Source: Pegea sp. RAD2-039
Taxonomy: Eukaryota; Chordata; Thaliacea; Salpida; Salpidae
NCBI GenBank assembly: GCA_034620365.1
Contig: JAQGEQ010000011.1
Location: 682,001-746,000 of the forward strand
Direction of reading: 5' to 3'
Length of the DNA stretch: 64,000 bases
How positions within the stretch are numbered: position 1 is the first letter of the stretch; each line of letters begins with the position of its first letter. Below are positions 1 to 12,004 of this stretch, one piece after another. A model generated the notes under the pieces. The model saw only the letters and a program-made list of their open reading frames with translations. It made no database searches and was not told the origin of the DNA. The translations under genes were made by a program, and so were the position numbers.

Positions 1-720
1 GTTGTTTAACGATTAGAATTTCGAATTTACACTGAAATTTATTAAGCTAAAGTATATAAAAGTATTTGAAAGGATGCTTTCATGCTTTTTTAACTGTTTT
101 TGAAAATGTTAACCTTTCGTAGGATATATTTTTAGCGACAGCGTGTTTAAAATATTTCAGTTTGAAGACGTTTTTTATAAAAATCATTCTATTGCAAAAA
201 AATAACTAATTTAAACAGAGAAAAAATTAATAATATAAACTTAAACTTATTCATTTCTTTTTTCTGATTAAACTTTGAAATACATAAATAAACTTCAAAA
301 TAATTTTCTAATCAGTTTTTTCAAAAAACCTCTAAACTGAAGAATGATATTGAAGCAACTCTTATAACACTTTTTTATTTATTACAAGACTTCACTAATG
401 TAAGCAACGCCTCTAAGGCAATTATTTCAAAACAAAACCATTATCATGAAGTTACATGTTTTACATATGAGTTGTTTTTAAATTTTAAGTACGAACTTTG
501 TAAAAATTAACGGCCAAATTAATATCATCAAAAGGTGAAAATTGATTCATCTTGTGAAATAAATGTTATCATTTAAGAAATAAATCTTCCTATTGTATCT
601 GTTCAATAACATATGCAAAAATATAATAATATTCATTGGTTGTAGTGTTTGATATCAGGTAACAAAACATATAAACATCAAACTTGAAGAATAATTCATT
701 AAACAATTTTCAAGCCTCAT
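1..720. other. AT-rich sequence upstream of the CTLD cluster, no gene seen
   Basis: Both strands are AT-rich with frequent stops. I see no exon with usable splice sites and no recognisable motif. It may contain the upstream region of the decayed CTLD-1. Confidence 0.5.
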
Positions 721-726
721 GATTAT

Positions 727-1545
727 ATGATTTTGTGCAGGAAGACAAAATTGCTCAAATTGAAAGTATCGATCTATACTTTTGCTTCTCTATTAACAAC
801 CATGACATTCGCACAATCCAAATTAGAAAAAAGCTGGACATTTTTCCTTGATAACTTCAATCAACTTTCTTTTCAGTCAGAAACTTTGTTATTAGTGTTA
901 TCAAGATCTACTTAGATTTTTAATTTTGTACTAAAATCGAAGCATGGCTTAAAATGTTTACATTTGTGTTACAGCGTGTGAAGATGAAACTGTCTTTAAT
1001 AGAATCTGCTTTTTTTTAATTATAAAAGACTAACTTTCAATGATCCTGTCAAAGTTTGCAAAATTAAGAGTAGAAAACTTTTTGAATGATGTATTTGACG
1101 GCGTAGCATTTAACTATGTCCTACGTAAATTTCAAAGGTTATGTGTTGGCTATCGATATTCCTGTTACTGGATTGGAATTGAATATGATTTAGAAATCAT
1201 ATTATTTAACTTCTTCGTTTATTTAACTTAGGCTTTTGACTAAGTTACTAGTCTGTTGATCTTCAATAAAAAACCTTTTAATTTGTGTTTTAGGAATTCT
1301 TATTTACCGCAGATTTTTTTCAGTATGAATCAGTGTTCGATTATTTCACCATGAAACATATTTCTCGAAAACTCGATTGGATACCAGGCGCTCCAACTGG
1401 TCGTTGGACTACTGTGACAGTTGTTGTTCATTCAAATCCTAAAAACATGTTTTCTTCTCCAAAATATAGAAAGATTGTTCTTTGCCAAAAACAATTGCTT
1501 CAAATAAAGATTACTTTGAGTTGTAATAATTCAAGTAAATTGTGA
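727..1545 (+). pseudogene. CTLD-1: decayed secreted C-type-lectin-like gene
   Basis: First and most decayed member of the lectin-like cluster. The signal-peptide exon lies at about 757-830. It aligns with the start exon of CTLD-2, sharing FASLLT...AQSK, but TTG stands where the ATG should be; an upstream in-frame ATG at 727 exists. The donor that follows this exon in CTLD-2 and -3 is not recognisable. The middle exon starts near 976 and keeps a Cys-Glu start, NRICFF and a late YWIGIEYDLE, which matches FWTGVEYDFE of CTLD-3. In between it is out of frame and has a stop. The last exon (about 1290-1545) still reads through DWIPGAPTGRWTTV and ends in a VLCQK motif, as in the siblings. Seen: the damage. 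Inferred: a non-functional relic. Confidence 0.65.
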
Positions 1546-2640
1546 ATTTGATCAACAAATTTATTTAGAGCTGTTTTATTTATTTTTTAAGAAGTTGGAA
1601 TCAGTGTCTCATTTTAAAAGCATCAACATTTTGTAAATTAAATATTTATCCCATAAAAAAGTTAAGGTGTAGACAAGAATATTAAAAGTGAACCCTTATG
1701 ATTTTAGTAAAATAGGAAATAGTGAATTTTGCATTGCTTGAAAATCTTTAAAACATAAAAATTATTTCTTAACTTAAAAATAACCTAAATAATTCTCGCT
1801 TAGTTATTCACATTTAAATTTAACATCTTTTTAAACTTGATTATATTTTAATTGATGTATAAACTTGGTTAGTTAGATTTTGTTTACCTAGATACATTAC
1901 ATTAGCAGACGTTTATGTTAGATTATGTATATAAACAATTGTTCAGTAGTTTTTAACTGACTTTTAAATGATTCAAATTTCAATTTTTCTTTATCAAGTT
2001 TCAAGTTATAAACAAAGCTGTAATACTTGATTTTAAATTGTGCTGCAACATTAATTTAAAGAAAGGTGGTGGTCTAAAAATTATTTATTTTTATGATTGC
2101 TTAGTTTTAATAGTTTGATAGTTTAATAGTTTGAAAATATTTTAGTAAATTCAGTGAAATTAGCAATTTTTTATTTAGATTTAGATTTTACTATGCAAAA
2201 TTAAGAATATTTTTGCAACAAAGTAGTTAAAAGATTTTTCTAGTATTTACTTCGATTTTCTAATCTTAAAAGTTTGCTTAATTTAAATTAACTACACATT
2301 CCATAAGTCTATTTAGACAGCAATTTATTTTACTCTTTAAATACAAAAAAATGTACAATGGCTTAACTGTTTTAGAAATATACTAATTTAAGTACAAACA
2401 ACTTAACAATTAAAGTTCATAAAAAGCTACAAATGCCTTTAATGAGATTAATAGTCCCATGTAATTGTTGAAAAAAAATTATGAAATCTGATCTTATGTT
2501 ACAATAATTGTGTATTTTAGAAACTGTAAAGCAAAAGAATTTGTAGCAAATCTATGTCTTCTAAAGAGCTTAAATTTATCTTCAATGTTTATACAAGCTT
2601 TACAAGAAAAACAAGCTTTACTGAGTAAAACATAAGAAGA
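1546..2640. other. Gene-free AT-rich spacer
   Basis: I see nothing beyond AT-rich sequence with short homopolymers. No ORF or exon is supported on either strand. Confidence 0.5.
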
Positions 2641-2644
2641 ATTT

Positions 2645-2700
2645 TCATGTTGACTTTTGCTTCTCTGTTAATAACAACGTCAATCGTAAAGTTTAGATCA
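2645..2700 (+). pseudogene. Relic of a CTLD signal-peptide exon
   Basis: The stretch TTGACTTTTGCTTCTCTGTT followed by AATAACAACGTCAATCG matches the signal-peptide exon of CTLD-1 (ACTTTTGCTTCTCTATTAAC). No other CTLD exon is recognisable before CTLD-2. It looks like the last trace of a further tandem copy between CTLD-1 and CTLD-2. Confidence 0.45.
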
Positions 2701-3390
2701 AAACAGTAAATTGAAAATGTTTCATCAAAAAATATTTCAGTTACGTCTATGTCAAATATTTGAATCTATTTTTAAACAAAGAAGGGCTATTTCAGTGACT
2801 AATTTGACCCTAGGCAAATTTCTATAAAATAGTTTGATCGAAGCCACTTAAGTTAAGCTTATGGTTTTGAATTGTGAAATTAAAATTTATTTTTTTTTAT
2901 ACAAATTTAAAGTAGTAATTTTTTACTTTAATTTATTTTTGTTCTTATAATTAATATATTAAAGATATTGAAACTTCTCTATTTATTCTTCTTTTATACC
3001 TATAATTTTATAAGAACTAGAAATCAAATAAAAAGAAAACATTTTTTAAAACAACAAAACATAAGTAATTTAATTCAATTATAGTTTAATATGAGATATT
3101 TGTAGCTTGGCTTAAATTATATTTGACTATCTAACAGATTCGTTTGACAATTAGTCTTTCATTAACAGTATTACTAGAAAAATAAGACAACTGAAAAAAG
3201 AGTTTTGAGAAAAAAATAAATAAAAGGAAATGAAAAGCTTTTAAAATTGCATTTAAGTAACTGTATAGTAGACTCTTCATCAAAGAAATTATCTTTGAAG
3301 CGATATAACTTCCAATAATTGTCATATAAACAGTTTTAAATTTAAACGTACTAAATACCTTGAAAAGTTGAGAAAACTAAGCTGCTAGAA
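2701..3390. other. Spacer between CTLD copies
   Basis: AT-rich, with no supported gene. A 64-codon minus-strand ORF at 3131-3325 has low-complexity composition and no motif, so I leave it out. Confidence 0.5.
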
Positions 3391-4176
3391 ATGAAGTTTT
3401 TAATATTTATTTTTGCTTCTCTGCTAACATTAGTATTAATATCTGCACAATCTAAATCAGAAGGTTAGTAAGCTGGAAGTATTACATTGATAATTTTGTC
3501 ACGTTCTTTAACATAATAGAAAATAATTACTTTCAGGTCTCTTTAAATTAATAATTGTCACTTTTCTTTACTAAAACACTGACTGAAAAATAGTTCAGAA
3601 AATTAATATTTCAGTTTTTTTCTTGATTGAGAAGGTGGATTAGTAAGTTATGGAATTTGCTTTTTTTTGGAGACAAGAAGCAAAATTATGCTGATGCTGT
3701 GGTAACTTGTAAAAATAACGACGGAAAACTTGCAAACTTGTTGGATGATGTGATTTACGATGAAGTAGTCAAGTTTCTTCGAAACAAAACATCAAAATCA
3801 TGTGGAGGAACAGGATATGCTTGGTTCTGGACTGGAGCTGAATATATTTCTTACGTAGATATATTTGTCAATATCTATTTTTTTTCTTCTTAAATTTTGA
3901 TTCAATCAATTCTTAAAAACTTTTGTTTAGAATTTTTAGTGACATATTTCTTAAATTTTGATCGAATATTTATATTTTTATCAGTCTAACATCATAGTGG
4001 ATGTTTACACAAAGAAACCTGTTTTTCAAAAAATTAATTGGTACCCAAATTATCCTTATGGTCGTTGGACTACTGTCGGAGTTTATGTTCGAGCGAATCC
4101 TGAAAGAAAGATTCAATTTCTCAACTTTTATCAAAATTTTCCAATGCTTGCTTTATGCCAGAAAAGGGTTATTTAA
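3391..4176 (+). pseudogene. CTLD-2: frameshifted C-type-lectin-like gene
   Basis: Exon 1 (3391-3463) encodes a clean signal peptide, MKFLIFIFASLLTLVLISAQ, and ends in phase 1 at a GTTAGT donor. Exon 2 (about 3623-3858) is damaged. The acceptor expected from CTLD-3 (ACAG) reads CTTG, the first Cys codon of the domain is TGA, and a run of eight T at about 3660 puts the 5' part one base out of frame with the rest. Downstream it reads well: YADAVVTCKNND, KLANLLDDV, WFWTGAEY. Exon 3 (about 3984-4176) has NWYPNYPYGRWTTVGVYV and ends in ALCQK. Three separate lesions in an otherwise well-preserved copy suggest fairly recent inactivation. Alternative splicing around the T run cannot be excluded from sequence. 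Confidence 0.7.
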
Positions 4177-5171
4177 ATGAAGTAATAAAATTGAAATGTC
4201 ATCTAATAACAAACTGTTCGAACAAATGAAATTAGGTTTTTTATTATAAAATAAGATTATTTTGACCAAGTAACTTTATTTTAAGATATTTGGACGAAAT
4301 ATAAAATCATTATTATCACATAAGCAAGTCAAGGTGAATTAAAAAAAAACTTGAAAATTTATCGTTTAATTGAATATAAAACTGATATTTCTACCATATT
4401 TGGAGCTATTCAAGATTTCTAAAAATATTGTTTCAACATTAAATAAAAAATACTTTATGGTTATTTTTCTGATATATTCACTATTATAAGTGTATAACTG
4501 TTTTTTATTGGTTTATAATCATTTTATCTATCTACAAAATTGTTTTTAGAGATTTTCTAACTTTATGCTATTTTTTAATTTTTTATCCACTTAGAAAATT
4601 CATTGAATTTACAAAATAGAAATTTAAGTCGTAACGCTTTAAAAGTAAAATTAAAAAGACTTTTAAATTTTCAAAATTATTAATTTTTAGTGTAAGAAAT
4701 TTTGTATATTTGAGATTTTAACTACAAAAATTCATTAATTAGCAACTTTCATGACAATAAAACATTTTTAAGAAGAAATATTTTAAAAATAATAAAGATT
4801 TTTAGTGGCCGACGACTATGTTTTTTAAAGGAGCTAAAACTTTTTTTGCTAACTTTTATTTTCAAAACCATCTTTCACAGACTGAATAAACATTTTTATA
4901 GAGTTTTTTTTTAAAACTCGTAAACTAATTGAAAAGATGTCTATGTTGAAGCTAAAGTTTGTGATTGGTCTATTTTTCTTTTACCATATAATCATCCGAA
5001 AACAAAGCGTGGTTTGAAACAATTCCTAAAGAAACTTTCAACCAACATTTTAATTAAAAACGAGTTGCAAAAAAATTACAACAACATTTTTTTCTAAAGC
5101 AAGCTTTACAAAGCATAGACTTTTGACAAATAAAACTATTTTGATTATCGTTATTAAAAAATAGGAGACTT
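4177..5171. other. AT-rich spacer upstream of LINE fragment
   Basis: I see no coding exon. Sequence is AT-rich up to the (ATTT)n tail of the inverted LINE copy. Confidence 0.5.
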
Positions 5172-6132
5172 ATTTTATTTATTTATTTATTTATTACAAT
5201 AAATGTGAAGGAGGGTGCCTAAAGAGAGCACCTATCGCTAACACACATTCTCACAAATTAGATCTATTTGACGTGTAAACGAAAAAGCATATGACAATGA
5301 AGAATTGCACAGAATCATAGTATTGTAAAAGAGAAAAATTCACAGTTTAGAAATGGCAATGTTGGCGATATTAAGCTTATACAGCTTAGCAAGAAACTTA
5401 CGTTTGTCCCATCTTTCCTGAAAGGACACTTTTAACGATCTTTTTATGATTTGATCTTATTGCCCCGAGTCTGGTCATTGAAACTTTTGGAGCGTCCACA
5501 AAACCAAGGTTTTGAGTGCTCATTTGATTAAAAGTCTTGATGTCATCGTCTTTATCAGTCTCGGAGACACCAAAGATGATGACATTGTTTTCTCTATCCT
5601 CCCGGTCCAGAGTAAGTTTTTTGTGCGTGTCAGTAACCTTCTTGGCAAGAAGTTGCACCACGCTAGTATTTTTTTCGGATCCAGAATTACCAACAACTGA
5701 GGCCCATGTGAGAGGCTTCTTTGTGGAGGCATCCAGTTCATTCATAGATTTGGATAAGATAGAAATCTTTTCATTGATTTTGGCAACATCGTTGCCAATT
5801 TCGGATTTTAATTTGGCCAATTCAGTGGATATGGTGTTGCTGATGTCGGACAATAGGCTTTTGTTAGTGTTGGACGAGGTAGTTGTTTTGTCCATAGATC
5901 TACATTTAATGCAGGACCAACAAAATCCCACTTGCTGCATTTTATTATTTTCAAACATATCATATAATTTTTTATTCACATCACTACAAGTGAGGTGAAA
6001 CCTAGAGAGGCATTTGATACAATCTATTGCCATATCTTCACCAGAGCAAGTTTTGTTACAAGCTTGGCAATTGCCATTGCAAGCTTGTTTTGAAGAACTT
6101 GGTTTGCTTGGGTTTTTGGAGCTTTTTAGTGA
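5172..6132 (-). mobile_element. Internally deleted LINE (ORF1 joined to ORF2 3' end)
   Basis: Non-LTR retrotransposon remnant on the minus strand. Its 3' end is an (ATTT)n tail at about 5174-5205, preceded by a conserved terminal segment (5206-5245) that recurs near 30121 and 35838. The 5' part is open from 6132 to 5398. It encodes an ORF1-type protein with a PHD-like zinc finger (CQACNKTC ... HLTC ... CWSCIKC, about 6080-5890), a coiled-coil stretch, and the motif LDREDRENNVIIFGVSE typical of LINE ORF1 proteins with an RRM-like fold. Right after the ORF1 frame ends (about 5400) another frame reads KLYKLNIANIAIS, similar to the last residues of ORF2 in the 30.3 kb copy. The endonuclease and reverse transcriptase region is missing. 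The element cannot move by itself. Confidence 0.8.
5398..6132 (-). pseudogene. LINE ORF1 (PHD finger, coiled coil, RRM-like), 3'-truncated
   Basis: Open frame of about 245 codons, with its first ATG at 6033 and no ATG before the zinc finger, so the true start is lost or lies upstream of the 5' truncation. Zinc ligands follow a C4HC3-like order between about 6080 and 5890. The part around 5900-5700 is rich in Lys, Glu, Ile and Leu with heptad-like spacing (SLLSDISNTI, LAKLKSEIG). The RRM-like segment (NNVIIFGVSE) begins near 5590. ORF1 proteins of this type bind element RNA in the retrotransposition particle (family knowledge). It ends abruptly at KMGQT where the internal deletion joins ORF2 sequence. 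Confidence 0.7.
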
Positions 6133-6214
6133 TCAATTTTACTCTAGAACATTTTCTTTAGAATTTTTTAATCGACTGTTCTTAAAATTAGCCCAAAGCG
6201 ATAAGTTTCAATGA

Positions 6215-6677
6215 CACTATGTTGTGAAACAAAAGTTTTCTCTTGTTAGTAAAATTAAAAGCACACTTATTATTGAGTATGTCAGAAATTTATTTATTGA
6301 ACTAATAAATTTTCCTTGTAATAGTTAACGTAATTAAGGATAACATTTATTTATATTAAATTTAAGAAAACTATTTTTATACAATATATAAATTTTTACT
6401 AAAATAAAACTTCTAAGCTCGATTATGTTCTGTTCTAAATCAACCGTTTTTGAGAAATGATTTTAAATAAGGCCTTAAGTAGTGGCATTATTTAAAAAGG
6501 AAAAAATAACTTAAAAGCTAAACTGTTTTTTATATGATATATAAGCAACTTTACTTTAAACCATGTATAATAACAAAATATTAATTGTCAACTGCATGCT
6601 AGCAGTTTTTAAATAAATAATTTTACGATTTGGAAAAATTGAATACACAGTTTTGGAAAAATAATAAGTTGTTTGAA
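6215..6677. other. Spacer between LINE and CTLD-3
   Basis: AT-rich with no supported gene. It probably includes the upstream regulatory region of CTLD-3, but I see no defined motif. Confidence 0.4.
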
Positions 6678-7424
6678 ATGAATTGTTCAAAAGTTTTTTT
6701 TATTTCTATATTGATAGCTTTGGTATTTGGTCAGTCCAACTCAGAAGATAGTAAGTTTGAATAGCCTTATCGCATTTTCCGTAATTCATAATCTATCTTA
6801 TCAAAGACCCTTTTTTTAGAGCTTGCTTATTTTATAACTTTTGCTTGTGATACTTAAAAGATTTGATAATGTTTAAGTGACTTTATTTTTGCAACAGATT
6901 GTGAAGGTGGATTTGTCAGCAATGGAATCTGTTACTTTCTTGGTGATAAAAATTAAGCTTTTGCTGATGCTGCAATGACTTGTGGAGATGATAGTGCACG
7001 ACTTGCAAACTTGTTGGATGATGTAGTTTACGATCGGGTGATAGAGTTTCTTCGAGAACAAGCTCCAAAGTCATGTGGTGGTAAATCTTGGTTCTGGACT
7101 GGAGTTGAGTATGACTTCGAAGTAAGAGAATTTTTAAATTATTAGTTTTGTTCTAAACACAGCAGTTATTTTTTGTGAATGTTTTATAAATATTGAAAAC
7201 TTTGAATAAATATGTTCCAGGTTGATACTTCTGTCGATTATTACACAAAGAAGCCTATAGTTCAAGGGAGTAATTGGTACCCAGGTTTTCCTAACAAGCG
7301 TAACAAATAGTATACTGCAGTAGGACTTTATAGTCGATCAAATTCAAACATTAAACGTCAAGGACATATAAACCTGCCTTCAACATACAATATGCTTGCT
7401 TTATGCCAAAGACCACCTTTATAA
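6678..7424 (+). pseudogene. CTLD-3: C-type-lectin-like gene with two in-frame stops
   Basis: Three exons keep all splice sites and phases: 6678-6750 (phase 1), 6898-7121 (phase 0) and 7221-7424. Exon 1 encodes a signal peptide (MNCSKVFFISILIALVFGQS). Exon 2 starts the domain with DNCEGGFVSNGICYFLGDKN and contains AAMTCGDDSARLANLLDDVV and SWFWTGVEYDFE. Exon 3 has NWYPGFP and ends ...MLALCQRPPL. The conserved Cys, the FW.G motif and the W.P..P motif are the C-type lectin fold signature. No EPN/QPD or WND calcium-site motif is visible. There are two stops, TAA at 6954-6956 and TAG at 7308-7310, the second where siblings have Trp (GRW). Length would be about 166 residues. Otherwise intact, so either a young pseudogene or a null allele. 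Confidence 0.75.
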
Positions 7425-8349
7425 AAGCTGAAATTGCTTCTTTTTAAATAAAAGATCTCAATGAGCATTTTCAATTTGTTTAGTTTGTACAAATACATTT
7501 TGTAATTTAACTTTAATTTCTTTAGTTTATGAAATTGTTATGTGAAATGTTAGTTTATAATGATTTTTGAATAATTGAAATCTCCTAGATGAGACTTCTT
7601 TTTAATTATTTTTTGAGCCCTATTAGCAACACACTGCAAGTGAAAAAGTTTTCATATCATATCTGGTTCAAAATTGTAAAAACAATTTCCAACACCGATT
7701 AAGTTTGGTTAGTAAATAGATTTAACATTTCTCACTTTGTGCGATTTTTCACACTTTCAAACGATTTTCCAAATATTTACTCCTACATTTAGAAGAAGAA
7801 TCTTATATTAGTTATTATTGTACTAATGAAAAAATCGTACCATTTAGTCAGAAACTGCAAATTTTTAAAAAGTTTTATATATTTTTCATTTATTATAAGT
7901 TTTAAAGTTAAACATAAATAAATGTTTAAAAGAAAAAAGGAACACTGCAGAGGCTACAAAATAAATTAAATTTATAAAAATATAAAAACTTTTATTTAAA
8001 AAAAAATTGAAATCAGAGAAAAACACGAAGGATGAAAAACATTTTGATCTCCTTAATTTTCTCAAAGCAATGCTTTCAATTTAATAGCAAATACTTGTTC
8101 AAAAAAGTAATTGTTTGCATGTAATACTTACAAATACTACAAAACTAATTCAAAATCGAGAATTTAAATTAGTTTCGTGCAAACGAAACTCTTTTCTCGA
8201 CATATTTTTTTCTATTTAAACATCGACAAATTTTTTAAATCAGTTCTTTTAATGTAACTGGTCTTTAACTCATGGATTTACAAGAGTAGTTTAACTTTAT
8301 ATTACTTTTTTTTCAGCCTTTAAGAATTTATTAACAAGGAATCTGAAAA
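7425..8349. other. Spacer between CTLD-3 and CTLD-4
   Basis: AT-rich spacer separating the two CTLD subgroups. No gene or motif is supported. Confidence 0.4.
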
Positions 8350-9404
8350 ATGAAGGTTTATTTAATCTTTCTGCTAATCACTTTGGTCAAATTGGTCAAA
8401 TCCAATCCTCATTACCTAAATGATAAAAAGTAAGTTTTTTGCATCAATAAGTAACAATCTAAAGTTTTACTTAGTTGTCATCACGATAGTACAACAAAAT
8501 AACCAATTTATTGTAAATCAATCATGAGGCATTATTAAAAGTAACAAATAAAATTGCTCAGTTTATTTTTTAAGAAGATAATTTTTCAATTTGAGATAAC
8601 TAATATTTAACAAAAACTTTCACATACTTCAGACCAGAGACAGAGGACTTTTCATCTATAAAAACTGGTGAGAAACCAACTGCTTAATTTTCTATTAGTA
8701 ATCTACTGACTAAATTTTTGTATTTAATGAATATCTAAAACAAATTTGTTTAACATTTTCACTGCTTTTACTAATTTAGTTTTAAACCAACAATTTATTA
8801 CACTATCCATCTGTAAAACGCTTTTATAAGTTAATTAAATTATTTATAAACAGAATGCAATCCTGGTGTGAAAGTCAATGGGAATTGTTATTTCATTGGA
8901 AGGAAAAGAAGAACTCAAATTTCATCAATAAATTTTTGTAAGAATCAAAGTGCTGTTATCGCCGGTCTAAAAGGAACTGTCTACAACCTCGTAATTGATT
9001 ACATTCGGACGATTATACCTAGTTTGACACACAAAAGCGCAGCGGGTTTTTGGACTTCGTTCAATTATAATCTGACTGTAAGTTTTTAAAAAGAAAAAAT
9101 AATGATTTAAAAACAACTCTTTCAAATGAATTAGTAATGTTTAATGTTTTTAATATTTTTTCAATATTTCACAACTCAGCAAAACGCAAAAAAATCCTTT
9201 TTACAGACTGGAAAAACAACTGACCACGGAGTTGTAGTTACACAGCCTCTCAACTGGTTTCCTCAGTTTCCTATGAATAACTATCCGGGTTGGAATAAGG
9301 TGGCCGCCTATGTTTCAACTGATGTTTCCTCGACGAGACAAGGACTGTTTAATCATCCTGGAGCCGCACGAATGTTTACTGTATGCGTTGTAAAAATGGA
9401 TTAA
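8350..9404 (+). CDS. CTLD-4: secreted C-type-lectin-like protein, 178 aa
   Basis: Four exons: 8350-8429 (phase 2), 8633-8667 (35-nt microexon, phase 1), 8854-9077 (phase 0) and 9207-9404, all with GT-AG borders and matching phases. Exon 1 gives a hydrophobic signal peptide (MKVYLIFLLITLVKLVKSNP). The microexon adds a short acidic linker (PETEDFSSIKT). Exon 3 begins the domain with ECNPGVKVNGNCYFIG, then SINFCKNQSAVIAGLKG and GFWTSFNYNLT. Exon 4 contains NWFPQFPMNNYPGWNKVAAYV and ends ...MFTVCVVKMD. This layout (paired N-terminal Cys, early helix Cys, FW, W.P..P, late Cys) fits a single C-type lectin-like domain. The carbohydrate/calcium motifs EPN, QPD and WND are absent, so sugar binding is not implied. 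Likely a secreted recognition protein (family inference). The upstream ATG is the only one before the signal peptide. Confidence 0.82.
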
Positions 9405-11111
9405 GAAAAATTAAATTGAAATATTTTATAAAAATGAATACAATTTGTTTACAACGATGTACATAAAGCACTACTTGAAAGAATTATATTGTTATTTGTT
9501 AAAAAACTAGAAGATCAAGAAGTCAGAATTACCTTTCTTAGTTATTCTTCAACTACTGCAAATATCTCCAAACTAATAAACACTTAAATTAAGTTAAAAG
9601 CCAATATCAGTATCTAATCATTTTTTATTTCTAAAGTTACTGACTTTTAAATACAAATTTTGGATATTCTTGTATGACACAGTGAGTTTTCAGCAACTAC
9701 TTTTTATTCTATATTTGATAAAAAATTGTTGTAAGAAACCTTGATGTTTTCCGGAAAATTGATATTAAATAGAAAATATCTGTTATTTCTCTGAGTGATT
9801 TTATAAGGAATTGTGCTAGCTTTTTAAATTTCATGGTTGCAGCCAAACACATTCCCAATAAATATAATTATATGGATTATTTTGAAACTGACTTTATTAA
9901 TGACAATTTGTTGCAACAAACTTAAGCATGAAATGAAATATTACAACAGGATTTTGAAACAAACAGACGTATGATAATTATTGTTGAACAAAATTTCAAA
10001 ACAAAATTCCCATTTTTACAAAACGTTTTTATAAGTGATGCTCAGAATGACGATGAATATATCAACAAAGTAAATGTGTCAATAAAGTGTTTTTAATTAT
10101 AACTTCCTGAAAAAATAATTTGTCACCATTTCAAATCAAACTGTAGTTGATATTTAATCTAATATATTAATACAATTTAAATCATCACTTAATAATTCTA
10201 CAAACTCACAAGTAATTTTGACAACTACTTTTCGTAATATATTTCAAAAAGCTTTTTTAAAAACTTTGTATAAATTTATAAGTTATTAAATTCGTTTCAA
10301 AATCTAAATACTCGATTTAAAAAAAAATTGTTGAGAAGAATAAATTTATTCTAACATTTAAGTAAAAACCAAAAACTAACAAATTCTAACAAAAATTGAA
10401 AACAATAATTTTTCAAAGAAAATATATATCCAAAAAGCTTAAATAAAAGTTCCCTAGTTATTTTGGTAGTGGAGAAAGAAGTTTTTAGATCCAATTTTTA
10501 AATTGACTTATTTTTCTAGTCATTTGGCATTTGTACAAACTTCATAAACAGTTTCGAGCTGATTAAAAAAGTTTCATAACCTTGTTTTCCGTCAAGCTCT
10601 TTGTATTTATCAGCCTTCAAAAACGTTGCTGTTGGTTTCTTTTTGATAAAATTATTCCCGAAGAGTTGGAGAGATTTGCAAACAATATTTTTGTTTGAGA
10701 GACTTATAAGACTGGTAATATTTGATTAGATTTAGAAAAAGATGTTAAGTTTGTTGATTAGTAATAGGTGATTATTATATAGTGTAAATTGACAAGTACT
10801 TCCTGTATAATGAGCAATCATGAAATGAAATCATACTTTTGTTGACTGTGTCATGAATGACAATGCGGAAGTATTCAAAATATGTATAGAAAAACATTTG
10901 AATTTGTCAGACTGAACTATATTTCATGATAACTTCACACTCTTCTAATTAGTCAAATGATTTATTTGTTACGTAAAGAAATTATTAAAAATTGGTGACA
11001 TTTATCATTTTCTTTATTTTAATAAAAAAATTAGTTTGATTTATTAAGAAAATTAATATAAATCGTTTTTAGCTTATTTTGTTCAATAAATTAAAAAGCT
11101 CTAAATCAACA
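9405..11111. other. Duplicated intergenic DNA between CTLD-4 and CTLD-5
   Basis: There is no supported gene here. The entire stretch recurs at 22511-24242. It is AT-rich with no long ORF on either strand. Confidence 0.6.
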
Positions 11112-12004
11112 ATGAAATTGTTTTTGCTAATTTTGTTTTTCACTGTGGCATCTTCTGCTGAACAACAGTAAGTTCTTAAAATTTTTTCAAATTGGCTAGC
11201 TAGTTCTCAAAAGTTAAATTGTTAATTAATATCCATTTTTTTGGTATTTCAGGTCGCAAATACACGAGTGCCAGAATTTACACCCAGGTGAGATGCATTA
11301 AAAATAATAAAGATAAAACTATTTTATTTGATAATAAAATGTAGCTGCTTAATTTATTGTTTCCTTAATTTTGTAATTTTTTTGACAATCTAGTTTGAAT
11401 TAAAATGAATATTGAAAATGAGCATACTAATCGTTTTTAAAGAATACTTTTCATATATATGAATCAAAGCTTAAAAGAAATTTGATTATTGCTCGAAATA
11501 AATATTATTTTGATAAATAGGTTGCAGTGGTATTATCGTTGACGGAAACTGTTACTTTAATGGAGCAGACATAATGAACATTAGCAATGCGTTTATATAT
11601 TGTCAAAACCATAATGCAACAGTGGCTGGTTTGAAAGGTTCGGCTTATAACTATGTTGTTGCTTACCTTCGAACACAGATCCCCAGCTTGACTTCAGATG
11701 ATAATGCTTCATTTTGGAACAGTTTCATTTATAACCCGTCTGTAAGTTGTGTTTGATTTTTTAGACGATTAACAAAGTTAGACGTTAAGTACCATAAGTC
11801 CACGGTTTTTGCCTACAGACTGGAGTAGTCACTGAGAATGGAACTGTAGTTTCTCAGCAATTACAATGGTATCCATTTTTTCCTAAATCGGAAGAAGGTT
11901 TTACAAACGTATTTGCGTTTGTTTCGACAAATGCACAATCGTTACGACAAGGACTTTTAAACCACCCTGGAAGCTCTCATGTGTATCCTCTATGTGTCAA
12001 TTAA
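11112..12004 (+). CDS. CTLD-5: secreted C-type-lectin-like protein, 165 aa
   Basis: Exons are 11112-11167 (phase 2), 11253-11287 (35-nt microexon, phase 1), 11521-11741 (phase 0) and 11819-12004. Exon sizes and phases match CTLD-4. The signal peptide is MKLFLLILFFTVASSAEQQ. The domain begins GCSGIIVDGNCYFNG, continues NAFIYCQNHNATVAGLKG and ASFWNSFIYNPS, and exon 4 has LQWYPFFPKSEEGFTNVF and ends SHVYPLCVN. The fold signature is C-type-lectin-like, without EPN/QPD/WND. An AATAAA lies about 110 bp past the stop. CTLD-7 is its recent duplicate. Function is unknown; secreted recognition or mucosal/defence roles are common for such families, but nothing here proves one. Confidence 0.83.

Noticed and set aside
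5512..5998. Plus-strand ORFs over the LINE (5512-5700, 5537-5998)
   Set aside because: Antisense shadows of LINE ORF1 on the minus strand, which has the zinc-finger and RRM-like motifs.
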